Part shown: one piece after another, positions 27,384 to 35,574 of the stretch
Layout: every line of letters begins with the position of its first letter
How positions within the stretch are numbered: position 1 is the stretch's first letter
Assembly (NCBI GenBank): GCA_947566645.1
Contig: CANOKL010000029.1
Span: 1 to 47,681, forward strand
Length of the DNA: 47,681 nucleotides
From: an uncultured Lachnospiraceae bacterium
Lineage (GTDB): Bacteria; Bacillota; Clostridia; Lachnospirales; Lachnospiraceae
Reading direction: 5' to 3'
Made by a program: the position numbers and the translations under genes
The notes under the pieces: generated by a model
What the model saw: only the letters and a program-made list of their open reading frames with translations
Database searches by the model: none
What the model was told of the DNA's origin: nothing

Positions 27384-27662
27384 TTATTTTCGTTTATCAC
27401 GCATCTCTTTCTGACGCCTTGTATAAGTGTCAAGGTTACTCACATATTTTTCATTGACCTCCGGCCCCAGCTGCTCTACAAAGCTCATATTCCAGGCAAC
27501 CTCCTGGCCAACCTTAATCGGATAATCACTGATGAACATCCGCACAGGCACCTTCAGATATCCGAGACGGCCCTTTAAATCAACTGCTACCGCACCGTCA
27601 TGCACCTCCACGATCACACCTTCCATCCGTATAATCTTATCCCCGTATTTTAAGTCTGACAT
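27384..27662 (-). CDS. Small conserved protein between prdA and prdB (CBO2463/CBO2479-type)
   Basis: 92 residues from ATG 27662 (MSDLKYGDKIIRMEGVIVEV), 6 nt behind AGGTG; a GTG at 27671 is also in frame. The first 50 residues look like a small beta barrel (alternating hydrophobic strands, GVIVEVHDGAVAVDLKGRLG) and the end is strongly basic (RRQKEMRDKRK). This gene type is found between prdA and prdB in other Stickland fermenters, hence the CBO2463/CBO2479 label from memory. Its role is unknown; an assembly factor for the reductase is a reasonable guess. Confidence 0.7.
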   Translation of the reverse strand: MSDLKYGDKIIRMEGVIVEVHDGAVAVDLKGRLGYLKVPVRMFISDYPIKVGQEVAWNMSFVEQLGPEVNEKYVSNLDTYTRRQKEMRDKRK

Positions 27663-27682
27663 GCTTTTCACCTGATTATTTT

Positions 27683-29554
27683 TTAATCATATTTTTCCTT
27701 ACGCTTCTTGCTCATCGGAAGAGACTGCTCATTCTCTACAAGGCACAGTTTCTCTCCTGCCGCATCTTCAATCGACTCCACATTGGATGATTTCACATTG
27801 GGATTCCACTTCTTCTCTGCAGCCTTCACATCCTCTCCGCCCATGGCGTTTTTCAGCATCTGTACCGCACGGACTGCATCCTCCGGGCAAAGTGTATTGC
27901 AGGCAAGTACCTCATTTTCAATACCAGATTCCGACTTATTATTATCAACCATGTGCGTCATATATTTATTACCTACAACGAGAGCTCCCTGAACTGCGCA
28001 GAAGGACATGCCTACCACCGGGATTCCTCTCATACCGATCTGCTCATGATGACTTGCGAAATCAATGTGATTATTTCCAAAGCCTTCTGTTGTAATAAAT
28101 GCACCGTCAACATCCAGCATCTCACAGAGCTGTCCCACACGCTTTGATACATAGAACTTCTCTGCATTGATCTGCGGACTTCCCACGAAGATCACGCCGC
28201 ACAGATCCAGCTCTTCATCATGGAGCACTTCAAGAACCAGCGGCTCTCTCCAGTAATGTCTGGACATCTCCTTTGACGCAGGCCCGATACAGGTCAGCGC
28301 ATGGATACATCCATCCAGCACCTCAAGAGGGGATACTGCCACCGGGACATTTCCAAGGTCAACATTGGGCTTCGCACCCAGAACGCCTACCGGCTCAACC
28401 GGGAGGATCAGATTATCATGCATTGCTCCCTGGCCCATGATCTCCTTTACAATTACAACCTTCTTCTTACCAGGTCTTCTGTACTGGTCAAACGTCTCCT
28501 CTGACACAACGAGATTCTCATCCAGTTCCTTTAATGCCTCACGGATCTCCTGGGTAATGATATCTGTTGCAGTATGAGCCGCAAGCGGACCCGGACGCTC
28601 CATGTTCGTTCCTTCCTTAACCGTTACCTGTGTCTTAATGAAGATCTCGCCCTTATCCGGTGCGCCCGGGCGTCCCCACATAATATTTTCATCAAGATAT
28701 CCCTCGGAGGAACCAAACTCGCCGATCTGAACCCCGTTCGCATCGGTTCCTGTTACCATCATCACAACACCGTCTAACACTCTTGTAACACCGCTTCCGA
28801 GCTCGTACTCGCCTTCCTTTGCGGCAATAGGCTGTACATCCATGATTGTCTCGGAGTAGGTATGATAATCCTCCGGTGTAATAATATCAATCTTAAGATC
28901 ATAGACCAGTTCCTCTGAGTCTATACATTCCTTTTCAATATCATCCCGGATATAGAGGACAGTCCCCTCAATCTTTGTCTCCGGTCCCCTCTTCACCTCT
29001 GTAATATGAAAATGCTTCCTCGTAAGGCTTCTGATCAGCTTCGGCTCCTGCTCTGCCGGTTCCTCTGTCTCTGCTGCCGCTGCTTTTACTGTCTCCGGCA
29101 CACTGCCTGCTGCCGGAGCGCTGCCGCCCCCAATGATTCCTACCGGAATCTCCAGATCAATATCTTCGCCTTTCCCGATGTGTATCTTCAGGATCCCGCC
29201 AGGTACTGCTGCCGGCACTGCCGCTGTCTGGGCCGGTATAGCTTCCTCTGGCTGCGGTTCCTCCTGTTCTTCCGGCTCCTGCGCTTCCCCGGATACGGAA
29301 GGCGCTTTTGCTCCCTCCACTACATCTGCTGTAAGCGGGCAGAGCGAATCACATGTTTTTACAAGCTTCGCTCCCAGTACCTCCTCAATCGTAAGACACC
29401 CGTCAAGATTCAGAAGTCCCGAATCCACCAGGTCGTCAAAAATCGCCGGATCCTCCAGATTCGCCGGTTCGATTGTAATGCCGCCTTCGGCCCTGCAGCA
29501 TAATACCGCCGGATCATGGGCATGCGCTTTCGCTGTTTCAGCTGTGATTGACAT
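27683..29554 (-). CDS. prdA: D-proline reductase proprotein PrdA
   Basis: 623 residues. PrdA is cleaved into a beta and an alpha subunit, and the new N-terminal cysteine becomes the pyruvoyl group that binds D-proline. Here the expected cleavage lies at Thr421-Cys422 in CIHALTCIGPASKEM. Residues 1-90 carry a cysteine-rich segment (CC at 19-20, Cys53, Cys68, Cys72). Residues about 90-170 form a Pro/Glu/Ala-rich linker, and the catalytic core starts near 175 (RSLTRKHFHITEVKRG). ATG 29554 follows AGGAGG. Gap to prdC 144 bp, to the next gene 20 bp. Normal length for the family (about 620-630). Confidence 0.97.
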   Translation of the reverse strand: MSITAETAKAHAHDPAVLCCRAEGGITIEPANLEDPAIFDDLVDSGLLNLDGCLTIEEVLGAKLVKTCDSLCPLTADVVEGAKAPSVSGEAQEPEEQEEPQPEEAIPAQTAAVPAAVPGGILKIHIGKGEDIDLEIPVGIIGGGSAPAAGSVPETVKAAAAETEEPAEQEPKLIRSLTRKHFHITEVKRGPETKIEGTVLYIRDDIEKECIDSEELVYDLKIDIITPEDYHTYSETIMDVQPIAAKEGEYELGSGVTRVLDGVVMMVTGTDANGVQIGEFGSSEGYLDENIMWGRPGAPDKGEIFIKTQVTVKEGTNMERPGPLAAHTATDIITQEIREALKELDENLVVSEETFDQYRRPGKKKVVIVKEIMGQGAMHDNLILPVEPVGVLGAKPNVDLGNVPVAVSPLEVLDGCIHALTCIGPASKEMSRHYWREPLVLEVLHDEELDLCGVIFVGSPQINAEKFYVSKRVGQLCEMLDVDGAFITTEGFGNNHIDFASHHEQIGMRGIPVVGMSFCAVQGALVVGNKYMTHMVDNNKSESGIENEVLACNTLCPEDAVRAVQMLKNAMGGEDVKAAEKKWNPNVKSSNVESIEDAAGEKLCLVENEQSLPMSKKRKEKYD

Positions 29555-29698
29555 ATTGTTTTCCCTCCTTAAATAATGTCGTGAACATCTATATTCTGTC
29601 TATTTTTAATCTTACATACTCCTGTTCCAGGAACAGTCGCAGAATAACTTGTATAAATGACACCGGATAAATCCCCAGAGCCGTTCCTTAGCCCTCTC

Positions 29699-31105
29699 TT
29701 AATCCTCTGTGTCAATGTCCTGGCTCACCTGCTTGGAAACCTTCAGGGTTCTGTACAGGGAATGCCCGATTGTTCTCATTACATGGTCCGTCTGGTGGAA
29801 TACCTTAAGCCCCATCTTCGGGCCAGACGCCATAACTGTATTGGAGCAGTCCGAGCAATTGCCGATAATGATATATTCACATCCATCCTTCTTGAACTGC
29901 ATATTATTCTTAACCTGTCCCGGGCAGTTCCCAGGCCTTAAGCACTTAAGAGGTGCACCGGGTTTATTCTCAATCGCCTGCTTGCATCTGCAGACGGATG
30001 CCACCTTCCCGTTCATCTTCTCTGCAATCTCACGCATACGCTCCTCTGAGCCGCCGCACGCACAGACAAGAAGCCCTGTTGGCGCCCCGTGGAGATCCGG
30101 CAGGTCAATGGTCACAAGGATTCCTCCTGTTGTCTTTGTAATGGGCTCCTCCGGCTTCACGGACCTTCCGGTAAATGCACCGCCCATGATGATCTCTCCG
30201 TATACTCCGTCAATTCCGCCTGCTCTCTCAATCAGCTCCCCGACGCTTGTCCCCACCGGAACGTCCATAAATACATGTGCTTCATTTCCCCCGTTGATCT
30301 TCCCGCGCACGGTCAGGTTCTTTGTAAAACACGGCTTCCTCTCATCAACTGCCTCAGCAATCTTCGCGGCAGTCTCAAGGTTCACAACTACGGACCTTGC
30401 CGCAGATGGAAGCTGCGTTGTGGTAAGATTCACCCCGAGGCATTCACGCACCACGGCACGTTCCTCACCCATAGGGTAAATGTCCGGCAGAAGATGCATG
30501 GAGATATCCGGCTCGCCGTTAAGTGCTTCCCTTAATATCCGGACTGCCTTCTTGTTTTTCTTCTTAATAGCAAAGATCGCCTTATCCGCGTGGGTAATCT
30601 CCATACAGTACCTGACGCCCCGCAGAATCTTATCGCACTGCTCTTCAAGCTGCCTGATATTGTGTTCCAGACCTGGCTCGCACTCTGCCGCATTAATTAA
30701 AATATGGCTTTCCTTAAGTCTGAAGCCTTCCGGAAGCTCCGGGTTAATCTCTGGATCCAGCTCCCCCATCTCTGTGTCCTTAAGATTAATACCAAGCTTT
30801 ACACCAGTCGGGAAGCCTGCACCTCCCATACCGACAATTCCTGCTGCCTTCACTATGTCAAGCTTCCCCGCATCCTCCGGAACCGGAATCGGCTCAAACG
30901 CATCCGGCTGATCATCTGACGGCTCAATAATGATACGGTCATCCGTGACCTCAGCCACTGTTCCGTACACACTTGAAAAGATATTCGCCCCCAACCCTGC
31001 CGGTTCGGCAATCAGCGTACCCTTCTTCACCTGGTCGCCTGCACGGACAACTGCCCTGCACGGTGCACCCACATGCTGGCGCAGCAATAACTGTACATTT
31101 CTCAT
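29699..31105 (-). CDS. prdC: Proline reductase electron-transfer protein PrdC (RnfC-like)
   Basis: 468 residues with the RnfC/Nqo1-like layout: an N-terminal biotin-like fold (PCRAVVRAGDQVKKG), VGMGGAGFPTG at 91-101 for nucleotide/flavin binding, and a C-terminal cysteine-rich part (ACEC-like INAAECEPG; VCACGGSEER with Cys348 and Cys350; CRCKQ; CLRPGNC; GNCSDCSN). PrdC passes electrons from NADH or the Rnf complex to the reductase. PrdC of some Stickland clostridia contains selenocysteine; this copy has only cysteine codons and no internal TGA. Start ATG 31105 with AAGGAGAGGG. First protein gene of the prd operon, 176 bp downstream of selC. Confidence 0.92.
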   Translation of the reverse strand: MRNVQLLLRQHVGAPCRAVVRAGDQVKKGTLIAEPAGLGANIFSSVYGTVAEVTDDRIIIEPSDDQPDAFEPIPVPEDAGKLDIVKAAGIVGMGGAGFPTGVKLGINLKDTEMGELDPEINPELPEGFRLKESHILINAAECEPGLEHNIRQLEEQCDKILRGVRYCMEITHADKAIFAIKKKNKKAVRILREALNGEPDISMHLLPDIYPMGEERAVVRECLGVNLTTTQLPSAARSVVVNLETAAKIAEAVDERKPCFTKNLTVRGKINGGNEAHVFMDVPVGTSVGELIERAGGIDGVYGEIIMGGAFTGRSVKPEEPITKTTGGILVTIDLPDLHGAPTGLLVCACGGSEERMREIAEKMNGKVASVCRCKQAIENKPGAPLKCLRPGNCPGQVKNNMQFKKDGCEYIIIGNCSDCSNTVMASGPKMGLKVFHQTDHVMRTIGHSLYRTLKVSKQVSQDIDTED

Positions 31106-31281
31106 GACATCCCTCTCCTTATATTTTTATAAAAATGAGCTTCGTAAGCAAAACTCCTTTTATTCGCACCTGGAATCACACAGATAAACAGGATTCCCTG
31201 TTATATATCTATATATACCTGTATATTTTACAAATCGAAGTATTAGAGAATCCCTTCTCATAATACTCCGATAACTTTCTC

Positions 31282-31379
31282 TGGCGAGGGCATGTGGGAA
31301 TCGAACCCACCCGGGACGCTCCTAACGCCCCACACTGGTTTTGAAGACCAGGAGGCACACCAGTCACCCAACTACCCCC
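31282..31379 (-). tRNA. selC: tRNA-Sec (selenocysteine, anticodon TCA)
   Basis: 98 bases including an encoded 3' CCA. The acceptor begins GGGGGTA and pairs with TGCCCTC. The anticodon stem CTGGT/ACCAG holds the loop CTTCAAA (anticodon TCA, reads UGA). The variable arm is very long (GTGGGGCGTTAGGAGCGTCC), and the T arm GTGGGTTCGATTCCCAC is standard. These are the hallmarks of tRNA-Sec. It lies just upstream of prdC on the same strand, so the tRNA for the PrdB selenocysteine sits at the head of the operon that needs it. Confidence 0.96.
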
Positions 31380-31468
31380 ATATATATCTGTCTGCAGCTA
31401 TTTTGTATCCGCAGCCTGTCCGGTAACATCAGAACCCGTGCTTTCACAAAATAACTGTGCGCGATATA

Positions 31469-31497
31469 ACCATAGCATAATTTATCATTTATTTCAA
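31469..31497 (-). promoter_or_regulatory. Promoter for selC
   Basis: TTGAAA, 17-base spacer, TATGGT on the minus strand, about 90 bases upstream of tRNA-Sec. No strong terminator is seen between selC and prdC, so this promoter may also serve prdC-prdE. Confidence 0.55.
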
Positions 31498-31530
31498 TAG
31501 TTTTGTTGAAATTTATAATAGCAAAAAACA

Positions 31531-31559
31531 TTGACTTTTCAAGGCTTTTCCCCCATAAT
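31531..31559 (+). promoter_or_regulatory. Promoter for prdF
   Basis: TTGACT, 17-base spacer, CATAAT on the plus strand, 63 bases before the prdF start. Divergent from the selC promoter 34 bp away, so one regulator bound between them could control both sides. Confidence 0.65.
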
Positions 31560-31621
31560 AATTTTATACGGACTGTACGTTGTACTAGAACACAGTCTAC
31601 CCATGTCAGGAGGTAATAGAT

Positions 31622-32656
31622 ATGAAGCTAAAAGCAAACGTGAATTTTGACCGGTTTGAGGGGGCGCTCCAGGTTGTGGATTCACACACAGTGGGCGAAT
31701 TCTGCCGGATCGTCATCAGCGGTTTCCCCGAGCCGGAGGGAAACACGATGATTGAGAAGAAAAAGTGGATGGAGACCAATTATGACCATGTACGTACTGC
31801 CCTTATGCATGAACCCAGGGGACACCGTAATATGTTCGGCGCGTTTCTGTGCGAGCCGGTGGATCCAGAGGCCCAGTTCGGCGTCATGTTCATGGACACA
31901 GGCGGGTATCTGAACATGTGCGGCCACTGTACGGTCGGCGCGGTTACAGTCGCCATTGAAGCAGGCCTTGTAGAATCTCACGAAGGGGAAAACGAGGTGG
32001 TGCTGGAGGCTCCTGCAGGACTGATCCGCACAACAGCCATTGTTGAGAATGGAAAGGTAAAAAGTGTAACCCTTACGAATGTCCCGTCATTTGTGTATAA
32101 GGAGAATCAGAAAATAACAGTTGACGGAAGAGAGATTGAGTTTACCATCTCCTTCGGCGGCAGCTTCTTTGCCCTTGTGGACACGACTAAGCTTGACATC
32201 GGACAGATCAACCAGAAGACAGTTCCAGAATATATTAAGCTGGGAATGAAGATGCTTGAGATCATCAACAAGGAGATTCCTGTAAAGCATCCGTTCCTGG
32301 ATATTGATACCGTCGATCTGGTGGAATTCTACGGGCCTACCCCGAACCCGGAGAAGGCTTCCATGCGCAATGTCGTAATCTTCGGAGACTCCATGGCCGA
32401 CCGCTCTCCGTGCGGAACCGGTACGAGCGCAAAGCTTGCTACTCTGCACCACTGGAATGAGATTAAGATTGGGGAGGAATTTATCTACGAGAGCTTTATC
32501 GGTTCTCTGTTTAAAGGTGTTATAAAGGAGACTGCAAAGGTTGCGGAATATGACGCCGTTATCCCCATGATCACAGGAAGCTGCTACCTTACGGGCGTTG
32601 CCACCTATCTGATTGATCCTGAAGATCCTTTGAAATACGGTTTCCAGGTGGGTTAG
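31622..32656 (+). CDS. prdF: Proline racemase
   Basis: 344 residues. It converts L-proline to D-proline, the substrate of the PrdAB reductase, by a two-base cysteine mechanism. Both catalytic cysteines are present: Cys100 in MCGHCTVGA and Cys264 in DRSPCGTGTSA. ATG 31622 follows AGGAGG. Length is normal (about 335-350). It is transcribed away from selC-prdC and followed by a TetR regulator. The 4-hydroxyproline epimerase homologues share this fold, but the position in the prd locus makes proline racemase the better call. Confidence 0.95.
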   Translation: MKLKANVNFDRFEGALQVVDSHTVGEFCRIVISGFPEPEGNTMIEKKKWMETNYDHVRTALMHEPRGHRNMFGAFLCEPVDPEAQFGVMFMDTGGYLNMCGHCTVGAVTVAIEAGLVESHEGENEVVLEAPAGLIRTTAIVENGKVKSVTLTNVPSFVYKENQKITVDGREIEFTISFGGSFFALVDTTKLDIGQINQKTVPEYIKLGMKMLEIINKEIPVKHPFLDIDTVDLVEFYGPTPNPEKASMRNVVIFGDSMADRSPCGTGTSAKLATLHHWNEIKIGEEFIYESFIGSLFKGVIKETAKVAEYDAVIPMITGSCYLTGVATYLIDPEDPLKYGFQVG

Positions 32657-32754
32657 ACAGAAGAATATTTTCACGGAATGTGCATTCCCGGGCCGCGTAT
32701 CGTAACAGAAGAATTTCATCATTGATTTGACCACATAAGAAAGGAATGATGCCG

Positions 32755-33342
32755 ATGCCACGGAAACGGCGATCTACGAAAAGCCGCATTATAAAAGCCG
32801 CGTGGAATCTATTCTACAAAAATGGTTATGACCAGACTACCGTAGAAGATATCATCGCTGCCTCCAAGACATCAAAAGGTACATTTTACCACTATTTCAA
32901 GGGGAAGGAAGCGCTTCTCAACACCCTTTCCAGCCTGCTTGACGAAAAATACGAAGAACTTGCCTCCTCGATTGACCCGAACCTGTCTGCCCGTGAAAAG
33001 CTTCTGTATCTGAACCGCGAGCTGTTTTATATGGTTGAGACCAGCATAGATATTCATCTGCTTGCCTCTCTCTATTCCTCACAGCTGGTGACAAAGGATG
33101 ACCGCTCCCTGATCGACAAGGACCGCTTTTATTTTAAGTGGATCAAGGAGATTATAACAGAGGGGCTTCACAGCGGCGAATTTAAAGACACCAGCTCTCC
33201 CGAGGAATTGCTGGATCTTTATACCATGTATGAGCGTGCCCTGATCTATGACTGGGTGCTCCTTAAGGGGAGGCATTCTCTGACAGAGTACAGCGGACGG
33301 CTGCTGCCGCATGTTCTGGATGTATTTGTCCAGGGCATATAA
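32755..33342 (+). CDS. TetR/AcrR-family transcriptional regulator
   Basis: 195 residues from ATG 32755 (MPRKRRSTKSRIIKAAWNLF), with AAAGGA 9 nt upstream; in-frame ATGs at 32746 and 32749 are too close to it. The N-terminal helix-turn-helix is clear (TTVEDIIAASKTSKGTFYHYF), followed by an all-helical ligand domain. It lies 98 bp after prdF on the same strand, so it may be cotranscribed and respond to a ligand in proline or selenium metabolism. The sigma-54-type activator PrdR known in C. difficile is absent from the window. Target and ligand are not known. Confidence 0.85.
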   Translation: MPRKRRSTKSRIIKAAWNLFYKNGYDQTTVEDIIAASKTSKGTFYHYFKGKEALLNTLSSLLDEKYEELASSIDPNLSAREKLLYLNRELFYMVETSIDIHLLASLYSSQLVTKDDRSLIDKDRFYFKWIKEIITEGLHSGEFKDTSSPEELLDLYTMYERALIYDWVLLKGRHSLTEYSGRLLPHVLDVFVQGI

Positions 33343-33480
33343 AGAGCTTTACTCCAAGTTCACATACTGATATAATGAAAGAAAAACTATGAGCGGCCTT
33401 CCGAGTCGTGAATAGTAACATTGCAGAGGCATGACACGTTAGATTCACAGTTTCAAGAATTTTAGAAAGCAGGTGATGAT

Positions 33481-33663
33481 ATGACTGACAAGGAGATGCT
33501 ACAAAAAAACGTTGAAGAATTCTCCAGAATTCAACGATATATGCGAATGGCTGACAAAAACTCTGATTTGTATGTGGAATTAAAGGAACGCTATACCGAG
33601 TTAAAGGTCATTCTGACAGCTTCTGGAATTAATTTAACAGAACTTGACAAAATCAAAGAATAG
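33481..33663 (+). CDS. Small helical hypothetical protein
   Basis: 60 residues from ATG 33481, behind AGGTGATGAT. Strongly charged and helical (MTDKEMLQKNVEEFSRIQRY), with an ELKERYTELK coiled-coil-like centre and no membrane segment. It is followed by a good terminator, which supports it being a real gene. No family recognised. It stands alone between the TetR gene and the selenium block. Confidence 0.65.
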   Translation: MTDKEMLQKNVEEFSRIQRYMRMADKNSDLYVELKERYTELKVILTASGINLTELDKIKE

Positions 33664-33665
33664 CT

Positions 33666-33706
33666 AAAAAGGCTGAGAGAATAAAATATTCCTCAGCCTT
33701 TTTATT
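33666..33706 (+). terminator. Terminator after small hypothetical gene
   Basis: aaaaaggctgag and ctcagcctttttatt form a stem with an A/T loop; the T run follows on the plus strand. Confidence 0.85.
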
Positions 33707-33755
33707 ACTGCACAGCTTCACTTGTTATGATTCACTTTCCATTCACGGAAGGAAC

Positions 33756-33992
33756 CTATACCATACACTCATGCATCTCTTCTTCTTTGATCCCCGCCTT
33801 TTCCATCATAGCCGCAATCTCCTCCCGGTCCGAAAGATCTGCGCACCAGGAAAGCCCGCAGCCTGCGGATATAGCACGCGGAACCGGAATGATCCGCCCA
33901 GGCACATGGTGCTCCTTACATGCCTTTTCCATCGCCATTGCATCGGCTGTTGTATGAAAAGTTACTACGAGTTTCAGCTCTTTTTTTCTCAT
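33756..33992 (-). CDS. DUF3343 protein (putative Se/S carrier)
   Basis: 78 residues of the DUF3343 family: VVTFHTTADAMAMEKACKEH and the conserved GRIIPVPRAISAGCGLSW with the key cysteine, followed by CADLS. Family members are proposed carriers of selenium or sulfur. Start ATG 33992 lies 2 bp after the TusA-like gene, so both are translated from one message. Together with TusA, YedE and the desulfurase-like gene it forms a selenium-handling block next to the selenoprotein operon. Confidence 0.85.
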   Translation of the reverse strand: MRKKELKLVVTFHTTADAMAMEKACKEHHVPGRIIPVPRAISAGCGLSWCADLSDREEIAAMMEKAGIKEEEMHECMV

Positions 33993-33994
33993 AA

Positions 33995-34198
33995 CTACTT
34001 AATCACCACTTCGAAATATCCGTCCTTCTCGGATGAAACCGGAGTCTTTCCATGATCCTTTGCGTATTTCTCCACGTTCATCCTCTGGTGCGGCTCGGTC
34101 ACCAGCACCTTCACTGCCTCTTTTGCATCCTTTAATGCATCCGCCGTCAGCATGAGCGGCTCCGGGCAGGAAAGACCTCTTGCATCTACTTCCTTCAT
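33995..34198 (-). CDS. TusA/YedF-like sulfurtransferase domain protein
   Basis: 67 residues. MKEVDARGLSCPEPLML carries the family CPxP motif with its active-site cysteine (Cys10). The fold is the small two-layer TusA/SirA domain, which passes persulfide or perselenide between proteins. YedF-type members coexist with YedE and selenium metabolism genes, and YedE lies 124 bp upstream here. The longer YedF proteins have a second domain that this one lacks; DUF3343, often fused to it elsewhere, is encoded by the next gene. Confidence 0.88.
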   Translation of the reverse strand: MKEVDARGLSCPEPLMLTADALKDAKEAVKVLVTEPHQRMNVEKYAKDHGKTPVSSEKDGYFEVVIK

Positions 34199-34322
34199 GT
34201 TTATTTTACCTTCCTTCTTAGAATACTATGTATGGCTCTGAATTACAACTATTATTTTATGATGAAAGCGTCAAAAGATGCGGGCACGAAACACATGACC
34301 TTTTAACACTTGTTGTATCATT

Positions 34323-35420
34323 TTATTTCTTTTCCTCGCGTTTATGTGTAAAGGCAATGACAAAGCATACCAGGATACAGATGATGCATGCCATCTTGCC
34401 GTTTAATGGAACAGCGCCTGCCACCACCTCTTTTGTCTCAGCATTCAGTGCAGTACCGCTTGCTGCCAGGCCAAAATTGTGGCAGAGCGCAGCGCCGAAA
34501 AACATGCCAAGCACTGTTACAGCAGAATCAGACGATCCCTGCCCTGCAAGAATCAGCTGGCGTAAGGGGCATCCTCCTGCAAGCACTGCGGCAAATCCGA
34601 CTGCATACATACCAAGCACATTCCACAAATGGTCGGAATGAGCTATGATTCCCGGCGTATGAAAGCCAAGTACAAAGCGCCCTGTTGCCACATTAAATAC
34701 AAGCATAACTACAAACAGCCCTGCAATGACACTAAACAGGTCAAAATTCTTCATCAGAATGATATCACGCATACTTCCCGCGAAGCACATTCTTGACTTC
34801 TGGGCAAATGCTCCGAACACAAGCCCGCCGATCAGAGATGCAATCAGCGGTGCATGAAGGCTTCCCGGGCCTGCCTCACTGGCCTTTAACAGGGATGAGC
34901 AAAGCGCCAGTACAAGGATTCCTGCCATAAGAACCGGCAGTACCGCTCCGCTTGCCTTATTTGTTACATGTGCCCTTCCAAGACTGAAGCCTCGTCTCAG
35001 CGCAAATACACCCGTAGCCACACCGAAGATAAACCCAATCAATGCCACCCATGCATTCAGGTCGCCTGCTGACATACGGATAATCATCCGCAGCGGGCAT
35101 CCTAAGAATACAAGGGAACCAATCATAATGATCATTCCAAGCACAAAGCGTGTCATGGTAGAAGAACCTGCCGTAGAGCGGTACTCCTTCGTAGCCACAG
35201 AGATGATAAATGCTCCAAGCACCAGACCGATTACTTCCGGTCTTGCATACTGGACTACCTCTGCCTGGTGCATCCCGAGTGCTCCCGCCGTATCCCTGAT
35301 AAAGCAGGCTATACAGAATGCCATGTTAGCCGGATTTCCCATAAATGCAAGACATGCCGCTACAAGTCCGCATACAGCGCCGGCTAACGCCAGTTTTTTC
35401 TTTGAATCTGATAAATTCAT
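34323..35420 (-). CDS. yedE: YedE-family selenium metabolism membrane protein
   Basis: 365 residues, about ten membrane helices. Two family motifs, FLGCPLRMIIRM and GGCPLRQLILAGQG, with their cysteines in symmetrical halves, mark the YeeE/YedE permeases; GGLVFGAFAQKSRMCFAGS is also typical. YeeE imports thiosulfate; YedE members are linked to selenium, probably as importers of a selenium or sulfur species. Start ATG 35420 has AGGAGGAAG upstream. Substrate is inferred from neighbours (TusA-like, DUF3343, desulfurase, selC-prd). Confidence 0.9.
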   Translation of the reverse strand: MNLSDSKKKLALAGAVCGLVAACLAFMGNPANMAFCIACFIRDTAGALGMHQAEVVQYARPEVIGLVLGAFIISVATKEYRSTAGSSTMTRFVLGMIIMIGSLVFLGCPLRMIIRMSAGDLNAWVALIGFIFGVATGVFALRRGFSLGRAHVTNKASGAVLPVLMAGILVLALCSSLLKASEAGPGSLHAPLIASLIGGLVFGAFAQKSRMCFAGSMRDIILMKNFDLFSVIAGLFVVMLVFNVATGRFVLGFHTPGIIAHSDHLWNVLGMYAVGFAAVLAGGCPLRQLILAGQGSSDSAVTVLGMFFGAALCHNFGLAASGTALNAETKEVVAGAVPLNGKMACIICILVCFVIAFTHKREEKK

Positions 35421-35574
35421 GTTCTTTCTTCCTCCTTCGTTCTCTCATTCCCGAGTAACCGTTCCGTACGTTTCCTACCCTCACAGTTACTCTGCGGATT
35501 TGCATTGATCAAACCCGCCAGGGCGTAAGACGTAAAACAGACAAATTGTTCGTAACACCCTTAATACAAGCCTA

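Noticed and set aside
29709..30479. 256-codon plus-strand frame opposite prdC
   Set aside because: It is the mirror of a GC-rich, well-conserved prdC frame; it lacks a ribosome binding site and reads as low-quality Pro/Ser/Arg protein.
31106..31281. Riboswitch or leader between selC and prdC
   Set aside because: AT-rich with only weak inverted repeats; I could not recognise a known aptamer or a terminator/antiterminator pair.
32087..32761. 224-codon minus-strand frame opposite prdF
   Set aside because: Fully opposite a proline racemase with intact catalytic residues; no start signal.
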